A stretch of 64,000 nt of DNA from Methanocorpusculum vombati (GTDB taxonomy: Archaea > Halobacteriota > Methanomicrobia > Methanomicrobiales > Methanocorpusculaceae), in the NCBI RefSeq assembly GCF_026891935.1, contig NZ_JAPTGC010000001.1, positions 225,184 through 289,183 on the forward strand. Reading direction: 5' to 3'. The translations under genes were made by a program, and so were the position numbers. Numbering within the stretch: position 1 is the stretch's first letter; each line of letters begins with the position of its first letter. Under the pieces are notes generated by a model. It was not told the origin of the DNA. It saw only the letters and a program-made list of their open reading frames with translations, and made no database searches. Below are positions 56,007 to 64,000 of this stretch, one piece after another.

Positions 56007-57620
56007 TCACACCAGATGCAGTGTCTTCAAATCCGCCTCAACGGTCGTGTTCGGCTGCACCCCGAACCGCTCTACCAGGGTATTCAGTACATCCGGCGAA
56101 AGACACGCCGGAAGATGCGGACCGATCATAATGTCCCTGATACCGAGCGCAAGCAGTGTCAGGAACACCAGAATTGCCTTCTGTTCATACCAGGCGATAT
56201 TGAACGACAGCGGCAGTTCGTTTACCGGAATCTTCAGAGCCTTTGCAAGTTCTGTTGCAATCACCACGAGCGAGTAGGAGTCATTGCACTGTCCCGCATC
56301 CAGCACGCGGGGGACACCATCGATCTCGCCGAGGTTCAGACGGTTGTACCGGTACTTCGCACAGCCCGCCGTCAGAATAATCACATCCTTCGGCAGTGCC
56401 TGTGCAAACTCCGTGTAGTACCTCCGCTCCTTGTGCCGCCCGTCACATCCGGCCATCACCACAAAGCGGCGGATCTTCTTCTCCTCAATCAGCTTGAGAA
56501 TCTTTGGTGCAAGCGCGAGAACCGCATCATGACCCGCGCCGGTCGTCACCTCCGAAAGCTTCAGATCGATCGGGGCTTTACATCTTTTTGCAAGCGCAAT
56601 AATCTCTGAGAAATCCTTTGACCCGTCGGCCTTCTCCGGGATGTGCACGGCTCCGTCAAATCCGACCGACCCGGTTGTAAAGATTCTTCCGCGTGACTCC
56701 TCCGGCGGCGGCACAAGACAGTTCGTCGTAAACAGAACCGGGCCGTTGAACTTCGGGAACTCGTCCTTCTGGTTTGCCCAGGACGTACCGTAGTTTGCGA
56801 TCAGATTGTCGTATTGTTTGAATGCAGGATGTGCATGGGCAATCAGCATCTCGCCGTGTGTGTACACATCAACACCTGTTCCTTTTGTCTGTTCCAGCAG
56901 CATCTCCAGATCCCGCAGATCATGACCGGTCACGAGAATCCCCGGTTTATCTTTGACGCCGCAGGGAACCTTCGTGATCTCTGTTGTTCCGTAGTGTTTA
57001 TTCGCCTCATCCAGCAGGGCCAGCACCTTTGCACCAACCGTGCCGCATTCCAGAACCAGCTCTGTCCGTTCTGCAATGGTGTACACCTCAAACCGTGAGG
57101 CAAGACCCTTGTAGATGAAGGCCATGATATCCGGATCGGTCTTTCCCAACACCTCGGCATGGGAGTAGTAGGCGCACATGCCTTTCAGTCCGAACAGCAG
57201 CAGGGAAAACAGCGACCGTTCGTTGTCGTCCTCAATTGCAAGAAGACCAATACCTCCTTCGAGATGAACAATCTCCTCCTCGGATTTCGGGGTCCACGCA
57301 CACCCTTCCGGCTCTCCGGAAATGATCGGATAGGCATCACGATAGGCGATGAGGGTCTTCAGATACTCTTTGAACCGTTCTTTATCGAAGTTGACATTCG
57401 TCAGCGTTGCAAACAAAATCTCCACAACCGCTTTGTCCTGCTTTGCGGTGTCGGCCGGAACTTTTGCTCCCGCCGGCTGGTGGATCTTCCGGTATGCAAG
57501 ACCTGACAGAATAAAATTTACTGCGTCCTGATAGCACGCAGTGTCATTGCTTTTTCCGCAGACGCCCCCGGCTGTGCAGCCGAGACCCCGTGCGGTTTCC
57601 TCACATTGTTGGCAAAACAT
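56007..57620 (-). CDS. hcp: hybrid cluster protein (hydroxylamine reductase)
   Basis: A 537-residue cytoplasmic metalloprotein with a 4Fe hybrid cluster, known to reduce hydroxylamine in vitro and proposed to act on NO in vivo. The N-terminal cluster motif is Cys3, 6, 15 and 21 (CQQC-x8-C-x5-C), the class I spacing of anaerobes. Hybrid-cluster ligands appear in GHDL, GMLIAHAHP-like (HGEMLIAHAHPAF), FTTNCLVPP, TAGCAKYR, DAGQCNDSYSL and the catalytic region. The ATG at 57620 starts on MFCQQCEE; upstream sequence in frame is not family-like. A palindrome lies upstream. Its presence fits nitrosative or oxidative stress defence. Confidence 0.94.
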   Translation of the reverse strand: MFCQQCEETARGLGCTAGGVCGKSNDTACYQDAVNFILSGLAYRKIHQPAGAKVPADTAKQDKAVVEILFATLTNVNFDKERFKEYLKTLIAYRDAYPIISGEPEGCAWTPKSEEEIVHLEGGIGLLAIEDDNERSLFSLLLFGLKGMCAYYSHAEVLGKTDPDIMAFIYKGLASRFEVYTIAERTELVLECGTVGAKVLALLDEANKHYGTTEITKVPCGVKDKPGILVTGHDLRDLEMLLEQTKGTGVDVYTHGEMLIAHAHPAFKQYDNLIANYGTSWANQKDEFPKFNGPVLFTTNCLVPPPEESRGRIFTTGSVGFDGAVHIPEKADGSKDFSEIIALAKRCKAPIDLKLSEVTTGAGHDAVLALAPKILKLIEEKKIRRFVVMAGCDGRHKERRYYTEFAQALPKDVIILTAGCAKYRYNRLNLGEIDGVPRVLDAGQCNDSYSLVVIATELAKALKIPVNELPLSFNIAWYEQKAILVFLTLLALGIRDIMIGPHLPACLSPDVLNTLVERFGVQPNTTVEADLKTLHLV

Positions 57621-57640
57621 GGTAACATTCTCCTGGTTTC

Positions 57641-57659
57641 GTCCGGAGGGGGTCCGGAC
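57641..57659. promoter_or_regulatory. palindrome GTCCGGA-N5-TCCGGAC in the hcp promoter
   Basis: A perfect 7-base inverted repeat sits 21-39 bases before the hcp ATG and next to the minus-strand TATA-like CCTTATACTG (57665-57674). It would overlap the transcription start, as expected for a repressor site. The ribosome binding site AGGAG lies between it and the ATG. Confidence 0.5.
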
Positions 57660-57758
57660 GGATACTACAGTATAAGGACGCGGGGACAAAAGTAGTTGGA
57701 GAAAGTACCAAACAGTACTTCGCGATGATTTTTTCCCGGAAAAGAGATCACAAAAAAA

Positions 57759-59402
57759 TTAGTCTTCCCGCTTGAGCTTGCGGGTCTTCATCTTATAGAA
57801 GATGATCACAATCACAATGATCGCAGCAATATAGGCCAGCAGCGGATAGTATCCGGCCTCGGCAGGCTGACTCATCAGCACCAGCGACAAACCAATGACA
57901 ATTGCGGAGACCATCATACCGATCACCAGACGATCAATGGAACTTTCGATCGTCATACGCAGTTCGCCGACCTCCTTTGCCGCAACATCAATTCTGAGTT
58001 TCCCTTCCGATGCCATCTCCAGAACCGAGGAAAGCTGCTGCGGTACGCGGGACAGATCCTCCAGCCGCACCTTTGCATCAAGAATCCGTTTCTGCACATT
58101 CTCCGGATTTTTCATGTCCTCTGCAATCAGTTTCTTCAGATACGGTTCGGCCTCCTTGGCAAACTCCAGCTGCGGATCAAGCGTGAACGCAATGTTGGAA
58201 ACAAGCATCAGCGCCTTTAAGAGCTGCATAAGGTTCGACGGCACGCGGATATTGTTTCTCTGGAACAACTCCTGAATTGCCGCAACAAGGCCTGAGAAGT
58301 TCATCTGGGCACCCATGTCCTTGCTGTCCTGCAGGGCGAGATACAACTCGCCGCGGAACTCATCCAGACCACTTGACGGAATTTTTACGCCGAGATTTTT
58401 CACGTACCGGATCGTCAGATCCGTATCCGCTGCAAACAGGGCAAGCATCAGCGAGATGAATTTGTTCCGCGTGTCCTTCATCAGAACGCCGCAGACTCCG
58501 AAGTCGAGAAACACCATATCGCCCTTCGGTGACACACGGATATTTCCGGCGTGCGGATCGCCGTGATAAAACCCGTTCTGGAAAATCTGCACCATGAATG
58601 CCTTCAGGCCCCTGCTTGCAAGATCCTTCGGGTCCATCCCCATTGCAACAATTGCATCCACATCGTCGCTCCTGACACCCGAAACAAACTCCATTGCAAG
58701 CAGGCATTTTCCGGAAAACTCCCAGTAAATCTTCGGGACCTTGATGCCGGGAATGCCGGAGACCCGCATGTTCCGTGCGAGCCGTTCGGCGTTCATTCCG
58801 TCGCGGGTGAAATCCAGTTCCTTTTTAATCTGCACCGAAAAATCGTCCACCAGCGTCACCGGATTATACATACGGAGGTCCGGCCGCCGCTCCTCAATCC
58901 GCTCGGCAATGGATCTGAGGAGGACAATATCCTGCTCGATTCTGTCCTGAATGTTTGGACGCTGAATCTTTAAGGCAAGCTCTGTTCCGTCCTGCATAAC
59001 AGCGCGGTACACCTGGGAGATGGAGGCTGCGGCAAGCGGTTTTGGGTCCACCGAGGTGAATACATCCCGCCAGTCGGGAATGTACTCATCCAGCGTCGGG
59101 ATAACCTCATCAAACGGCACGACTCCGACCCGGTCCTGCAATTTTGACAGCTCCTCGATCATTTCCGGCGGGAACAGTTCGGTTCTCGTACTCATCAGCT
59201 GGCCGAACTTCACGAAGGTCGGTCCGAGTTCTTCCAGAGCCATTCTGACTCTGGCGTACATCGAGTAGGAACTGAAATCGTCCTGTGCCGCCTTTTTGGT
59301 ATTGATGAATCCGGGGAAAAGTTCGTTGAGATAATAGGAGAATCCGTACTTCACCAGTACATCAAAAATCTGCCCGTATCTCCGGATGCTTACGCTTGCC
59401 AT
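57759..59402 (-). CDS. UbiB/ABC1/AarF-family atypical kinase
   Basis: A 547-residue protein of the UbiB family, atypical kinases linked to isoprenoid-lipid (quinone) metabolism in bacteria and mitochondria. The hallmark motifs are all visible: KFGQLMSTR (the KxGQ motif), AAASISQVYRA (the A-rich loop replacing the usual P-loop), FYHGDPHAGNIRVS (catalytic loop) and VFLDFG (metal-binding). Two C-terminal membrane helices (near 490-535, LVIGMMVSAIVIGLSLVLM) anchor it. Methanomicrobiales lack quinones, so its lipid or other substrate is unknown. It follows tsr3 on the same strand, 54 bases apart. Confidence 0.9.
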   Translation of the reverse strand: MASVSIRRYGQIFDVLVKYGFSYYLNELFPGFINTKKAAQDDFSSYSMYARVRMALEELGPTFVKFGQLMSTRTELFPPEMIEELSKLQDRVGVVPFDEVIPTLDEYIPDWRDVFTSVDPKPLAAASISQVYRAVMQDGTELALKIQRPNIQDRIEQDIVLLRSIAERIEERRPDLRMYNPVTLVDDFSVQIKKELDFTRDGMNAERLARNMRVSGIPGIKVPKIYWEFSGKCLLAMEFVSGVRSDDVDAIVAMGMDPKDLASRGLKAFMVQIFQNGFYHGDPHAGNIRVSPKGDMVFLDFGVCGVLMKDTRNKFISLMLALFAADTDLTIRYVKNLGVKIPSSGLDEFRGELYLALQDSKDMGAQMNFSGLVAAIQELFQRNNIRVPSNLMQLLKALMLVSNIAFTLDPQLEFAKEAEPYLKKLIAEDMKNPENVQKRILDAKVRLEDLSRVPQQLSSVLEMASEGKLRIDVAAKEVGELRMTIESSIDRLVIGMMVSAIVIGLSLVLMSQPAEAGYYPLLAYIAAIIVIVIIFYKMKTRKLKRED

Positions 59403-59456
59403 TGTATCTGTGTTAATTGGTCGTTTCAGATGTTAATAGTCTCGGTGACGGTCGTT

Positions 59457-59966
59457 TCAGCCGATGTACTCGCTTTGGATCTTGAGTACTTCGGCGCTGT
59501 CCCTTGCCGCCGCATACTCGGCAAGCGGTTCTGCGTTGAGGGCGAGGAAGTTGAGTCCCCAGTGAAATTTTGCAAGAATTGTCTTTGCCTGTTCCTCCTC
59601 ACCGAGGATGTACAGCGTTGCCGCGATCGCTTCGACCGAGGTCAGGGTGAACGGTTTTCCAAAGTTCACCGGATTTGCCGCCACCAGAAACGGCAGTGCC
59701 CGTCGTCCTTTCCACGGTCCGAGGTTTGCCGTATCAAGAACTTCCCACGAACAGTCAAGAGCGGTTACCGACTGCACCCAGGCGCGGTCCGCAGGGGAGA
59801 GAACGACCCCCGCAGTCGGGTCAAGAAGCAGCGTACTTTTGGGAATCTGCGGGATACGGTTCACTAACCGCAGCATCCCGAACCGTTCCAGTTTTTTCAT
59901 GGTACATTTTTTCGGATCGCAGGAGTTGTCGCGATAGGCGATGAGTGCTATTCTGTCCCGGACCAT
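59457..59966 (-). CDS. tsr3: 16S rRNA aminocarboxypropyltransferase Tsr3
   Basis: A 169-residue Tsr3 (DUF367). Tsr3 moves the aminocarboxypropyl group of SAM onto a hypermodified uridine of the small-subunit rRNA. Recognised features: CDPKKCTMKKLERFG at the start, LLLDPTAGVVLSPADR, the signature DCSWE, the ALPFLVAANPVNFGKPF block that binds SAM, and SVEAIAATLYILGEEEQA with FHWGLNFLALNAEPL at the end. The gene is upstream of the UbiB-family kinase on the minus strand and divergent from the TudS/deoxyribosyltransferase fusion. Length and motif order are normal. Confidence 0.93.
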   Translation of the reverse strand: MVRDRIALIAYRDNSCDPKKCTMKKLERFGMLRLVNRIPQIPKSTLLLDPTAGVVLSPADRAWVQSVTALDCSWEVLDTANLGPWKGRRALPFLVAANPVNFGKPFTLTSVEAIAATLYILGEEEQAKTILAKFHWGLNFLALNAEPLAEYAAARDSAEVLKIQSEYIG

Positions 59967-60068
59967 TTTCCTCCTACTCTTATTGTGCGTGAACGGTTAT
60001 TCTGATTTCGGGTACAGTCTCCGTCAGTCGGGGTTTTTATCTCTTCAGACCTCCTATCAGACATACTC

Positions 60069-60899
60069 ATGTATGTCCTTGTCTCTGCGTGCATTCTGAA
60101 CGAAAAACTCCGTGCCGAAGGTATCACCACCGATGCGGATCGTGCGGTGTGGGCTGCTGCCGCCGCACGCTGCCGTCAGTTCGGTATTGAGATGGTGCCG
60201 CTTCCGTGTCCTGAAACGCTGTATCTTGGGGTGCCCCGCAGTCCCGGCTCCTTCCTTGATCGTCTCAACACGCCGGAGTTTGCTGCTGTTCTCGATCATC
60301 TTGAGGAGCAGGTACGGACACTGATAGCAGAGCGGGGCGAGCCTCCGATTGCCATTATCGGGGTGAACTCATCGCCGACCTGCGGGGTTACAACAACCTA
60401 TTACGGCGATGAAAAATCGGCGGGTCCCGGCGTGTTTCTCAAACGGTTTGCCGATTTTCCGCTGATCGATGTCCGGAGTTTTGCGCAGTACCGCATCTAT
60501 CTTGCAGCTCCGCTGTTTTCTGAAGCCCAGAAGATCTACAACGCTGGTCTTGCCGGTCTTCTTGCTTCGCAGTATTATTCGGTGCATCTGCCCCAGAACT
60601 TTGAGGACACCGCCGAGTCACGGAGCAAGAACCGTGAGGAACTGATCTATCGCTGGAATCTTGCGGCTCTGAAAAACAGTGACATTGTTGTTGCGGTGAT
60701 TGACGGGTCCGATGCAGACTCCGGCACTGCATGGGAGATGGGATATGCAACCGCACTCGGCAAACGGGTGATTGCGATCCGCACGGATTTCCGGCGCTAC
60801 AGTGAGAATGAACTGGTGAATCTCATGCTGGAAACGGAAGCCGAGATTGCGGGCAGCAGTGAGGAGCTGCTGTCGCTGCTGACCTGTGGGTCTGCGTGA
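60069..60899 (+). CDS. fusion of a TudS/DUF523-like domain and a nucleoside 2-deoxyribosyltransferase
   Basis: A 276-residue two-domain protein. Residues 1-~135 resemble DUF523/TudS thiouracil desulfidases: VSACILN with Cys8, PCPETLYLGVPRSPG with Cys47, and GVNSSPTCG with Cys105. In TudS three Cys bind a [4Fe-4S] cluster whose free iron removes sulfur. Residues ~142-276 are a nucleoside 2-deoxyribosyltransferase: IYLAAPLFSEAQ, a SRSKNREELIYRWNLAALKNSDI helix, and SDADSGTAWEMGYATALGKRV. Linking desulfuration with glycosidic-bond chemistry suggests salvage of thionucleosides or modified nucleotides, which is inference. The first ATG follows CATACTC. It is divergent from tsr3. Confidence 0.82.
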   Translation: MYVLVSACILNEKLRAEGITTDADRAVWAAAAARCRQFGIEMVPLPCPETLYLGVPRSPGSFLDRLNTPEFAAVLDHLEEQVRTLIAERGEPPIAIIGVNSSPTCGVTTTYYGDEKSAGPGVFLKRFADFPLIDVRSFAQYRIYLAAPLFSEAQKIYNAGLAGLLASQYYSVHLPQNFEDTAESRSKNREELIYRWNLAALKNSDIVVAVIDGSDADSGTAWEMGYATALGKRVIAIRTDFRRYSENELVNLMLETEAEIAGSSEELLSLLTCGSA

Positions 60900-60983
60900 G
60901 GGGTATCCCATGCGGCGGATGGCGAGGTCGAGCCGGTCGAGAAGGTCGGCGGGGAGGCGGAAGTAGGCGATTCGGGTGGTCAT
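60900..60983 (-). pseudogene. possible truncated N-terminus of a ribbon-helix-helix gene
   Basis: From an ATG at 60983 the minus strand reads MTTRIAYFRLPADLLDRLDL and AIRRMGYPS, which looks like the strand plus first helix of an RHH protein. The frame then runs into the complement of the deoxyribosyltransferase gene and loses any family pattern. It may be a remnant cut off by a rearrangement, or a chance frame. Confidence 0.35.
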
Positions 60984-61000
60984 GGTTTTTGGGGGGATGT

Positions 61001-61028
61001 CACGAGACACGAAACACGAAACACGAAA
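61001..61028. repeat. four tandem copies of CACGAAA
   Basis: CACGAGA is followed by three exact CACGAAA units, 28 bases in all, immediately after a run of six G. Short tandem repeats like this can change copy number by slippage, but no coding frame depends on it here. Confidence 0.7.
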
Positions 61029-61425
61029 CAATGGTCTGCGGCGGGGGGGCGGAGGTATTTTTTTGCGGTTTTTTTTGTTGAAGTTTTTTCCCCTCGTGCT
61101 GGTGTTCTTATAGGTTCAGTGACAGATATGAACAACAGGATACCACGGGGTCCCGGAAGTATGCGAGTGGTGGACGAGCATTTTTCGGGAGGGTCGGAAT
61201 TTTTTGCGGGTGTTGTGTGTTCGGTGTTGTGTGTTCGTTCGGTGGTTCCTGTACCGGGGTGTCCGGCCGGTGTGATACGGTTCTGTCTGCGGCATGATGT
61301 TGTGGCCGCAGCGGCCCGCGGGAGGTTTTCTATGGTTTTTCCGTTGGGCTGAGTTGTTCGTTTTTCTTTGGAGATATATGAATCTGTTGAGCAGAAATTA
61401 GGTTTTGCTTTGAGGAGGTTTTTTG

Positions 61426-61470
61426 TTGATGCTGCGGGCGTAATAGGTAATATTACGCCCGCAGCATCAA
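61426..61470. repeat. perfect 20-base inverted repeat with 5-base loop
   Basis: The arms at 61426-61445 and 61451-61470 are exact reverse complements (ending GGGCGTAATA / TATTACGCCC), with loop GGTAA. The left side is preceded by TTTTTTG, and AT-rich DNA follows. Transcribed either way it would form a very stable hairpin. It could be a bidirectional terminator, a small RNA or a mobile-element relic. Confidence 0.75.
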
Positions 61471-61774
61471 AATTATTTGATAAAAATAGATTTATTTTGT
61501 AGATATAATTCCGCGCATAAATTTTGGATCAGGGGCTATCCTATTATGGTAGTATATAACACTCTAAATTATATTAAATGATTTCCAAACAGTTTCCAAC
61601 CAGACAATAACGATATCCTTTCAAAAAAGACCTCTTACAGCATCCCTCCATCATTTTTTCCTGTTTTTCCGAAGGATAGTATCCTGAGAATATTTTCAGC
61701 CCAAATATCAGCATAATCCTCGCGTAACCAAAAATAATTCTCGGATTTGCGATTCGGGATACATTCCGGATTAT

Positions 61775-61797
61775 ATCCTCCCATAATAGGATTCAAT
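61775..61797 (-). repeat. 23-base noncoding motif, copy 4
   Basis: On the minus strand: ATTGAATCCT, ATTATG, GGAGGAT. It lies 7 bases before the adhesin ATG, and in the plus direction it shares the flanking GGATT-x-TATCCT with copy 2, so the likeness extends to 33 bases (61768-61800 against 15808-15840). Confidence 0.6.
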
Positions 61798-61803
61798 GGG
61801 TGA

Positions 61804-64000
61804 ATGGAAATGCTGACACATATGAACGGGACTGGTTGTCCCCCGATTGAGAGAAAGTGCCGATACCGCGGTCTTCTCGTACTTGCGGTGCTGGTTTTTC
61901 TCTGCTGTGTGTGGGTGATGCCTGCTGCGGCTGCGGATGCGGATGCATATCACGAGGTGGAGAACGTCGATGAGCTGAGGAATGTGATCGACTGGTCGAA
62001 TGCTGATGCGAACAAATCGATACCGTTCCTCGTGGCGGTGAACAGCGATATCGAATTTGACGGGGGTGCATGGCTGCCGGAGATTCGCGGAAACATTACG
62101 CTCACGACGAGCAGTTCCGCGAATAACAAAATCCACCGGACTGCGGCGAACACGACCGGAGATACCGGTATGTTCACGATAGGGAGCGGCGGTAACCTGA
62201 CGATTATCGACAATGGAACTCATCCTCTGACACTGGACGGAAACAATACGGTGGATGCAATCGATAAAGGGAACGGGCAGTCCCTTGTCCGGGTGAACTC
62301 CGGAGGAAATTTCACGCTTGCAGGCGGCATCCTCATGAACAACACGGTAATTCACGAAGATATCTCTGCCTATGGCGGAGGGGTGTATGTGGAAGAAGGT
62401 ACCTTCACGATGACGGGGGGCAGTATTGAGAACTGTAAGGCAACCTCAAACTCTGGAGATGCCTATGGAGGAGGAGTGGAGGTGTATGCGGGCGGGTTCA
62501 CGATGTCCGGAGAGGCAACGATCGAGGATTGTACGGCAACCTCAACCTCTGGAGATGCCTATGGCGGAGGAGTGGATGTCTACAGCGACGCTGAGACCAG
62601 CGAGGCCATATTCACAATGTCCGGTTCAGCAAGCATTAAGGACTGCAAAGCAGAAAGCGTGGAAAATTCTGTCAGTGGTGGAGGGGTCTATATGATGGGC
62701 AACACGTTCACAATGTCTGACGATGCAAGTATCGAGAACTGCAAGGCAATCTCAACCTCAGATTCTGAAGATAGCGGTGCAGAAGGAGGGGGAGTAGGCA
62801 TGAGCGGCGGCATCGCGTTCACAATGTCCGATTCGGCAAGCATCACGAACTGTGAGGCAACCTCAAACTCGGGATATGCCGCAGGTGGAGGAGTGGCGAT
62901 GGCTACAGACGGCAAGGGCGGGTTCTGGATGGAGGATGAGGCAAGCATCACGAACTGCCAGGCAACCTCAACCACCGATGGAGATGCCTATGGCGGAGGA
63001 GTATGGGTGTATGAGGGCACGTTTGAGATGTCCGACTCGGCAAAGATCGAGGGTTGTAAGGCAACTTCAGACTCTGGAGGCTCCTATGGCGGAGGAGTAG
63101 AGATCTATAATTTTTGGGATAGTGGTGACGCCACGTTCACGATGAAGGATTCAGCGAGCATCACGAACTGCCAGGCAACCTCAACCACTGGAGATGCCAA
63201 TGGCGGAGGAGTGGATGTGGATGTGTCTGAGGGCACGTTCACGATGTCTGGCAAGGCAAGCATCACGAACTGCAAGGCAACCTCAACACCTGGTGCCTAT
63301 GGTGGCGGGGTGTATGTGTCTGAGGGCACGTTCACGATGGAAGACTCGGCAAGCATCACGAACTGTGAGGCAACCTCAACCTCTGGAGATGCCTATGGAG
63401 GAGGAGTGGAGGTGTATGGCATGTTCACGATGTCGGATTTGGCAAGCATCACAAACTGCCAGGCAACCTCAAACTCTGGAGGCTCCTATGGCGGAGGTGT
63501 GGATGTGGATGCGAACGGCAGGTTCACGATGTCCGGCGGTACAGTCTCCGGTAACACGGCATCGCGTGGGGGCGAGGTATATGTGGTGTATGAAGGTGAG
63601 ATAGATTGGCCCCTCGGCTCTTTTTGGATTGGGATGGGGGACGGGACAACGGTAAAAGTCGGTCCGGGCACCACCTATCTCGCAGGGAATGCATGCATAA
63701 CGGCGAATTCTTTGGAAGGATTATCCAGAATTGCAGTGATGAATATTGTCTCTGAAAAGACAGAGAGCGGCACGATTATCGTGGAATTAATAGATTGGGG
63801 CGATACCCCGCAATCTGCGGTGAATTATTTCACTCTGCACCCATCCATGACCGGCAAAATTCTGGAGTATGCCGCAGTTGAAGTAGTTGCAGTTGATGCA
63901 GTTGATGCCCGCACCCAACATGTCCTCCGGCTCGCCGACGGCAGCCCGGTACCGCCCGCACCCCCGGCACCTCCCGCAGAGGGTGACGGCAACATGGAAA
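61804..64000 (+). CDS. repeat-built surface adhesin (5' part; runs off the window)
   Basis: At least 732 residues, with no stop before the right edge. A signal peptide with a long charged N-region (MEMLTHMNGTGCPPIERKCRYRG shortened here to its charged core) leads to the hydrophobic LLVLAVLVFLCCVWV, ending AAADADA. Residues ~30-180 resemble pectate-lyase-type beta-helix caps. Residues ~190-589 carry twelve units of about 33 residues with the pattern YGGGV-x-V-x-EGTFTMSDSASITNC(x)ATS. After residue ~590 the repeat breaks down and a Pro-rich linker (PVPPAPPAPPAEGDGN) begins, probably leading to further domains and an anchor. The start at 61804 was preferred; an internal ATG at 61822 is also possible. 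Such proteins act in attachment. Confidence 0.82.
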   Translation, partial: MEMLTHMNGTGCPPIERKCRYRGLLVLAVLVFLCCVWVMPAAAADADAYHEVENVDELRNVIDWSNADANKSIPFLVAVNSDIEFDGGAWLPEIRGNITLTTSSSANNKIHRTAANTTGDTGMFTIGSGGNLTIIDNGTHPLTLDGNNTVDAIDKGNGQSLVRVNSGGNFTLAGGILMNNTVIHEDISAYGGGVYVEEGTFTMTGGSIENCKATSNSGDAYGGGVEVYAGGFTMSGEATIEDCTATSTSGDAYGGGVDVYSDAETSEAIFTMSGSASIKDCKAESVENSVSGGGVYMMGNTFTMSDDASIENCKAISTSDSEDSGAEGGGVGMSGGIAFTMSDSASITNCEATSNSGYAAGGGVAMATDGKGGFWMEDEASITNCQATSTTDGDAYGGGVWVYEGTFEMSDSAKIEGCKATSDSGGSYGGGVEIYNFWDSGDATFTMKDSASITNCQATSTTGDANGGGVDVDVSEGTFTMSGKASITNCKATSTPGAYGGGVYVSEGTFTMEDSASITNCEATSTSGDAYGGGVEVYGMFTMSDLASITNCQATSNSGGSYGGGVDVDANGRFTMSGGTVSGNTASRGGEVYVVYEGEIDWPLGSFWIGMGDGTTVKVGPGTTYLAGNACITANSLEGLSRIAVMNIVSEKTESGTIIVELIDWGDTPQSAVNYFTLHPSMTGKILEYAAVEVVAVDAVDARTQHVLRLADGSPVPPAPPAPPAEGDGNME
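62371..63570 (+). repeat. twelve ~33-codon tandem repeats inside the adhesin gene
   Basis: Units share TATGGCGGAGGAGTG, TTCACGATGTCC and GCAACCTCAAC blocks with only scattered base changes, so nucleotide identity between units is high. This makes unequal recombination likely and copy number may differ among strains. The Cys in the ITNC(x)AT core is kept in nearly all units. Confidence 0.75.

Larger units (their letters stand above)
60984..61803. other. noncoding region rich in repeats and palindromes before the adhesin gene
   Basis: About 820 bases without a credible gene. It contains four CACGA(A/G)A tandem units (61001-61028), a 20-base perfect hairpin (61426-61470), the palindrome AGGATA-G-TATCCT (61673-61685), CTATCCTATTATGGTAG near 61536-61552, and the 23-base motif (61775-61797). 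G+C content falls sharply after 61470. Confidence 0.6.

Noticed and set aside
61119..61352. Small plus-strand gene in the noncoding region before the adhesin.
   Set aside because: Val/Gly/Arg-rich translation without motif, ribosome binding site or promoter; more likely chance in G-rich DNA.
62371..63570. CRISPR array.
   Set aside because: The repeats form one continuous open frame with codon-scale changes, and the spacing pieces are not unique spacers.

Overview
The window is a stretch of a methanogenic euryarchaeon's chromosome, most likely a Methanomicrobiales member and perhaps Methanocorpusculum-like. That genus guess is inference from gene content; no rRNA gene is present. The archaeal and methanogen markers are thiol:fumarate reductase (tfrAB), the F420-pathway enzyme CofG, a group II chaperonin, a membrane-anchored archaeal Lon, NOB1, Tsr3, GfcR, PEGA and GLUG surface proteins, archaeal type IV pilins, and TATA boxes about 25-30 bases before start codons. 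Several promoters imply leaderless mRNAs.

Layout. 0-8 kb: an acetyltransferase tail, a polar amino-acid binding lipoprotein, a ferredoxin:thioredoxin reductase catalytic subunit, a peptide deformylase-like protein, DUF1805, two PEGA surface proteins and tfrAB. 8-15 kb: a CsoR-type repressor with a P-type metal ATPase, a radical SAM protein, an SDR and a small-molecule kinase, a duplicated membrane protein, and an hpt operon with a 52-residue zinc ribbon. 15-18 kb: a long noncoding region with an inverted repeat pair, then a GLUG-repeat surface protein. 18-28.5 kb: housekeeping genes (carAB, cardiolipin synthase, cofG, purC, trkH).

28.5-31.5 kb: a three-gene nitrogenase-like operon (NifH-, NifD- and NifK-like) in which both large subunits are short but each keeps three P-cluster-type cysteines. 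This is the best candidate for an undescribed enzyme system. 31.6-41.6 kb: an accessory block with a type IV pilus-like machine (pilin, ATPase, platform), two KaiC/RAD55-like proteins with degenerate Walker A motifs, an extracellular Cache-domain protein, a membrane-tethered ribbon-helix-helix protein next to a soluble one, and a third RHH protein with a coiled coil.

41.6-50.4 kb: conserved core genes (tldD/pmbA, lon, prs, nob1, gfcR, thermosome, tRNA-Ser). 50.6-60.9 kb: a CDF transporter, a pilin, an NCS2 permease, hcp, a UbiB-family kinase, tsr3, and a fusion of a TudS/DUF523-like domain to a nucleoside deoxyribosyltransferase. 60.9-64 kb: a noncoding region rich in palindromes, then a repeat-built adhesin that runs off the right edge. 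A 23-base motif (ATTGAATCCT, a short variable centre, then AGGAT) recurs in noncoding DNA beside three of the surface-protein genes and may mark a shared control or recombination site.
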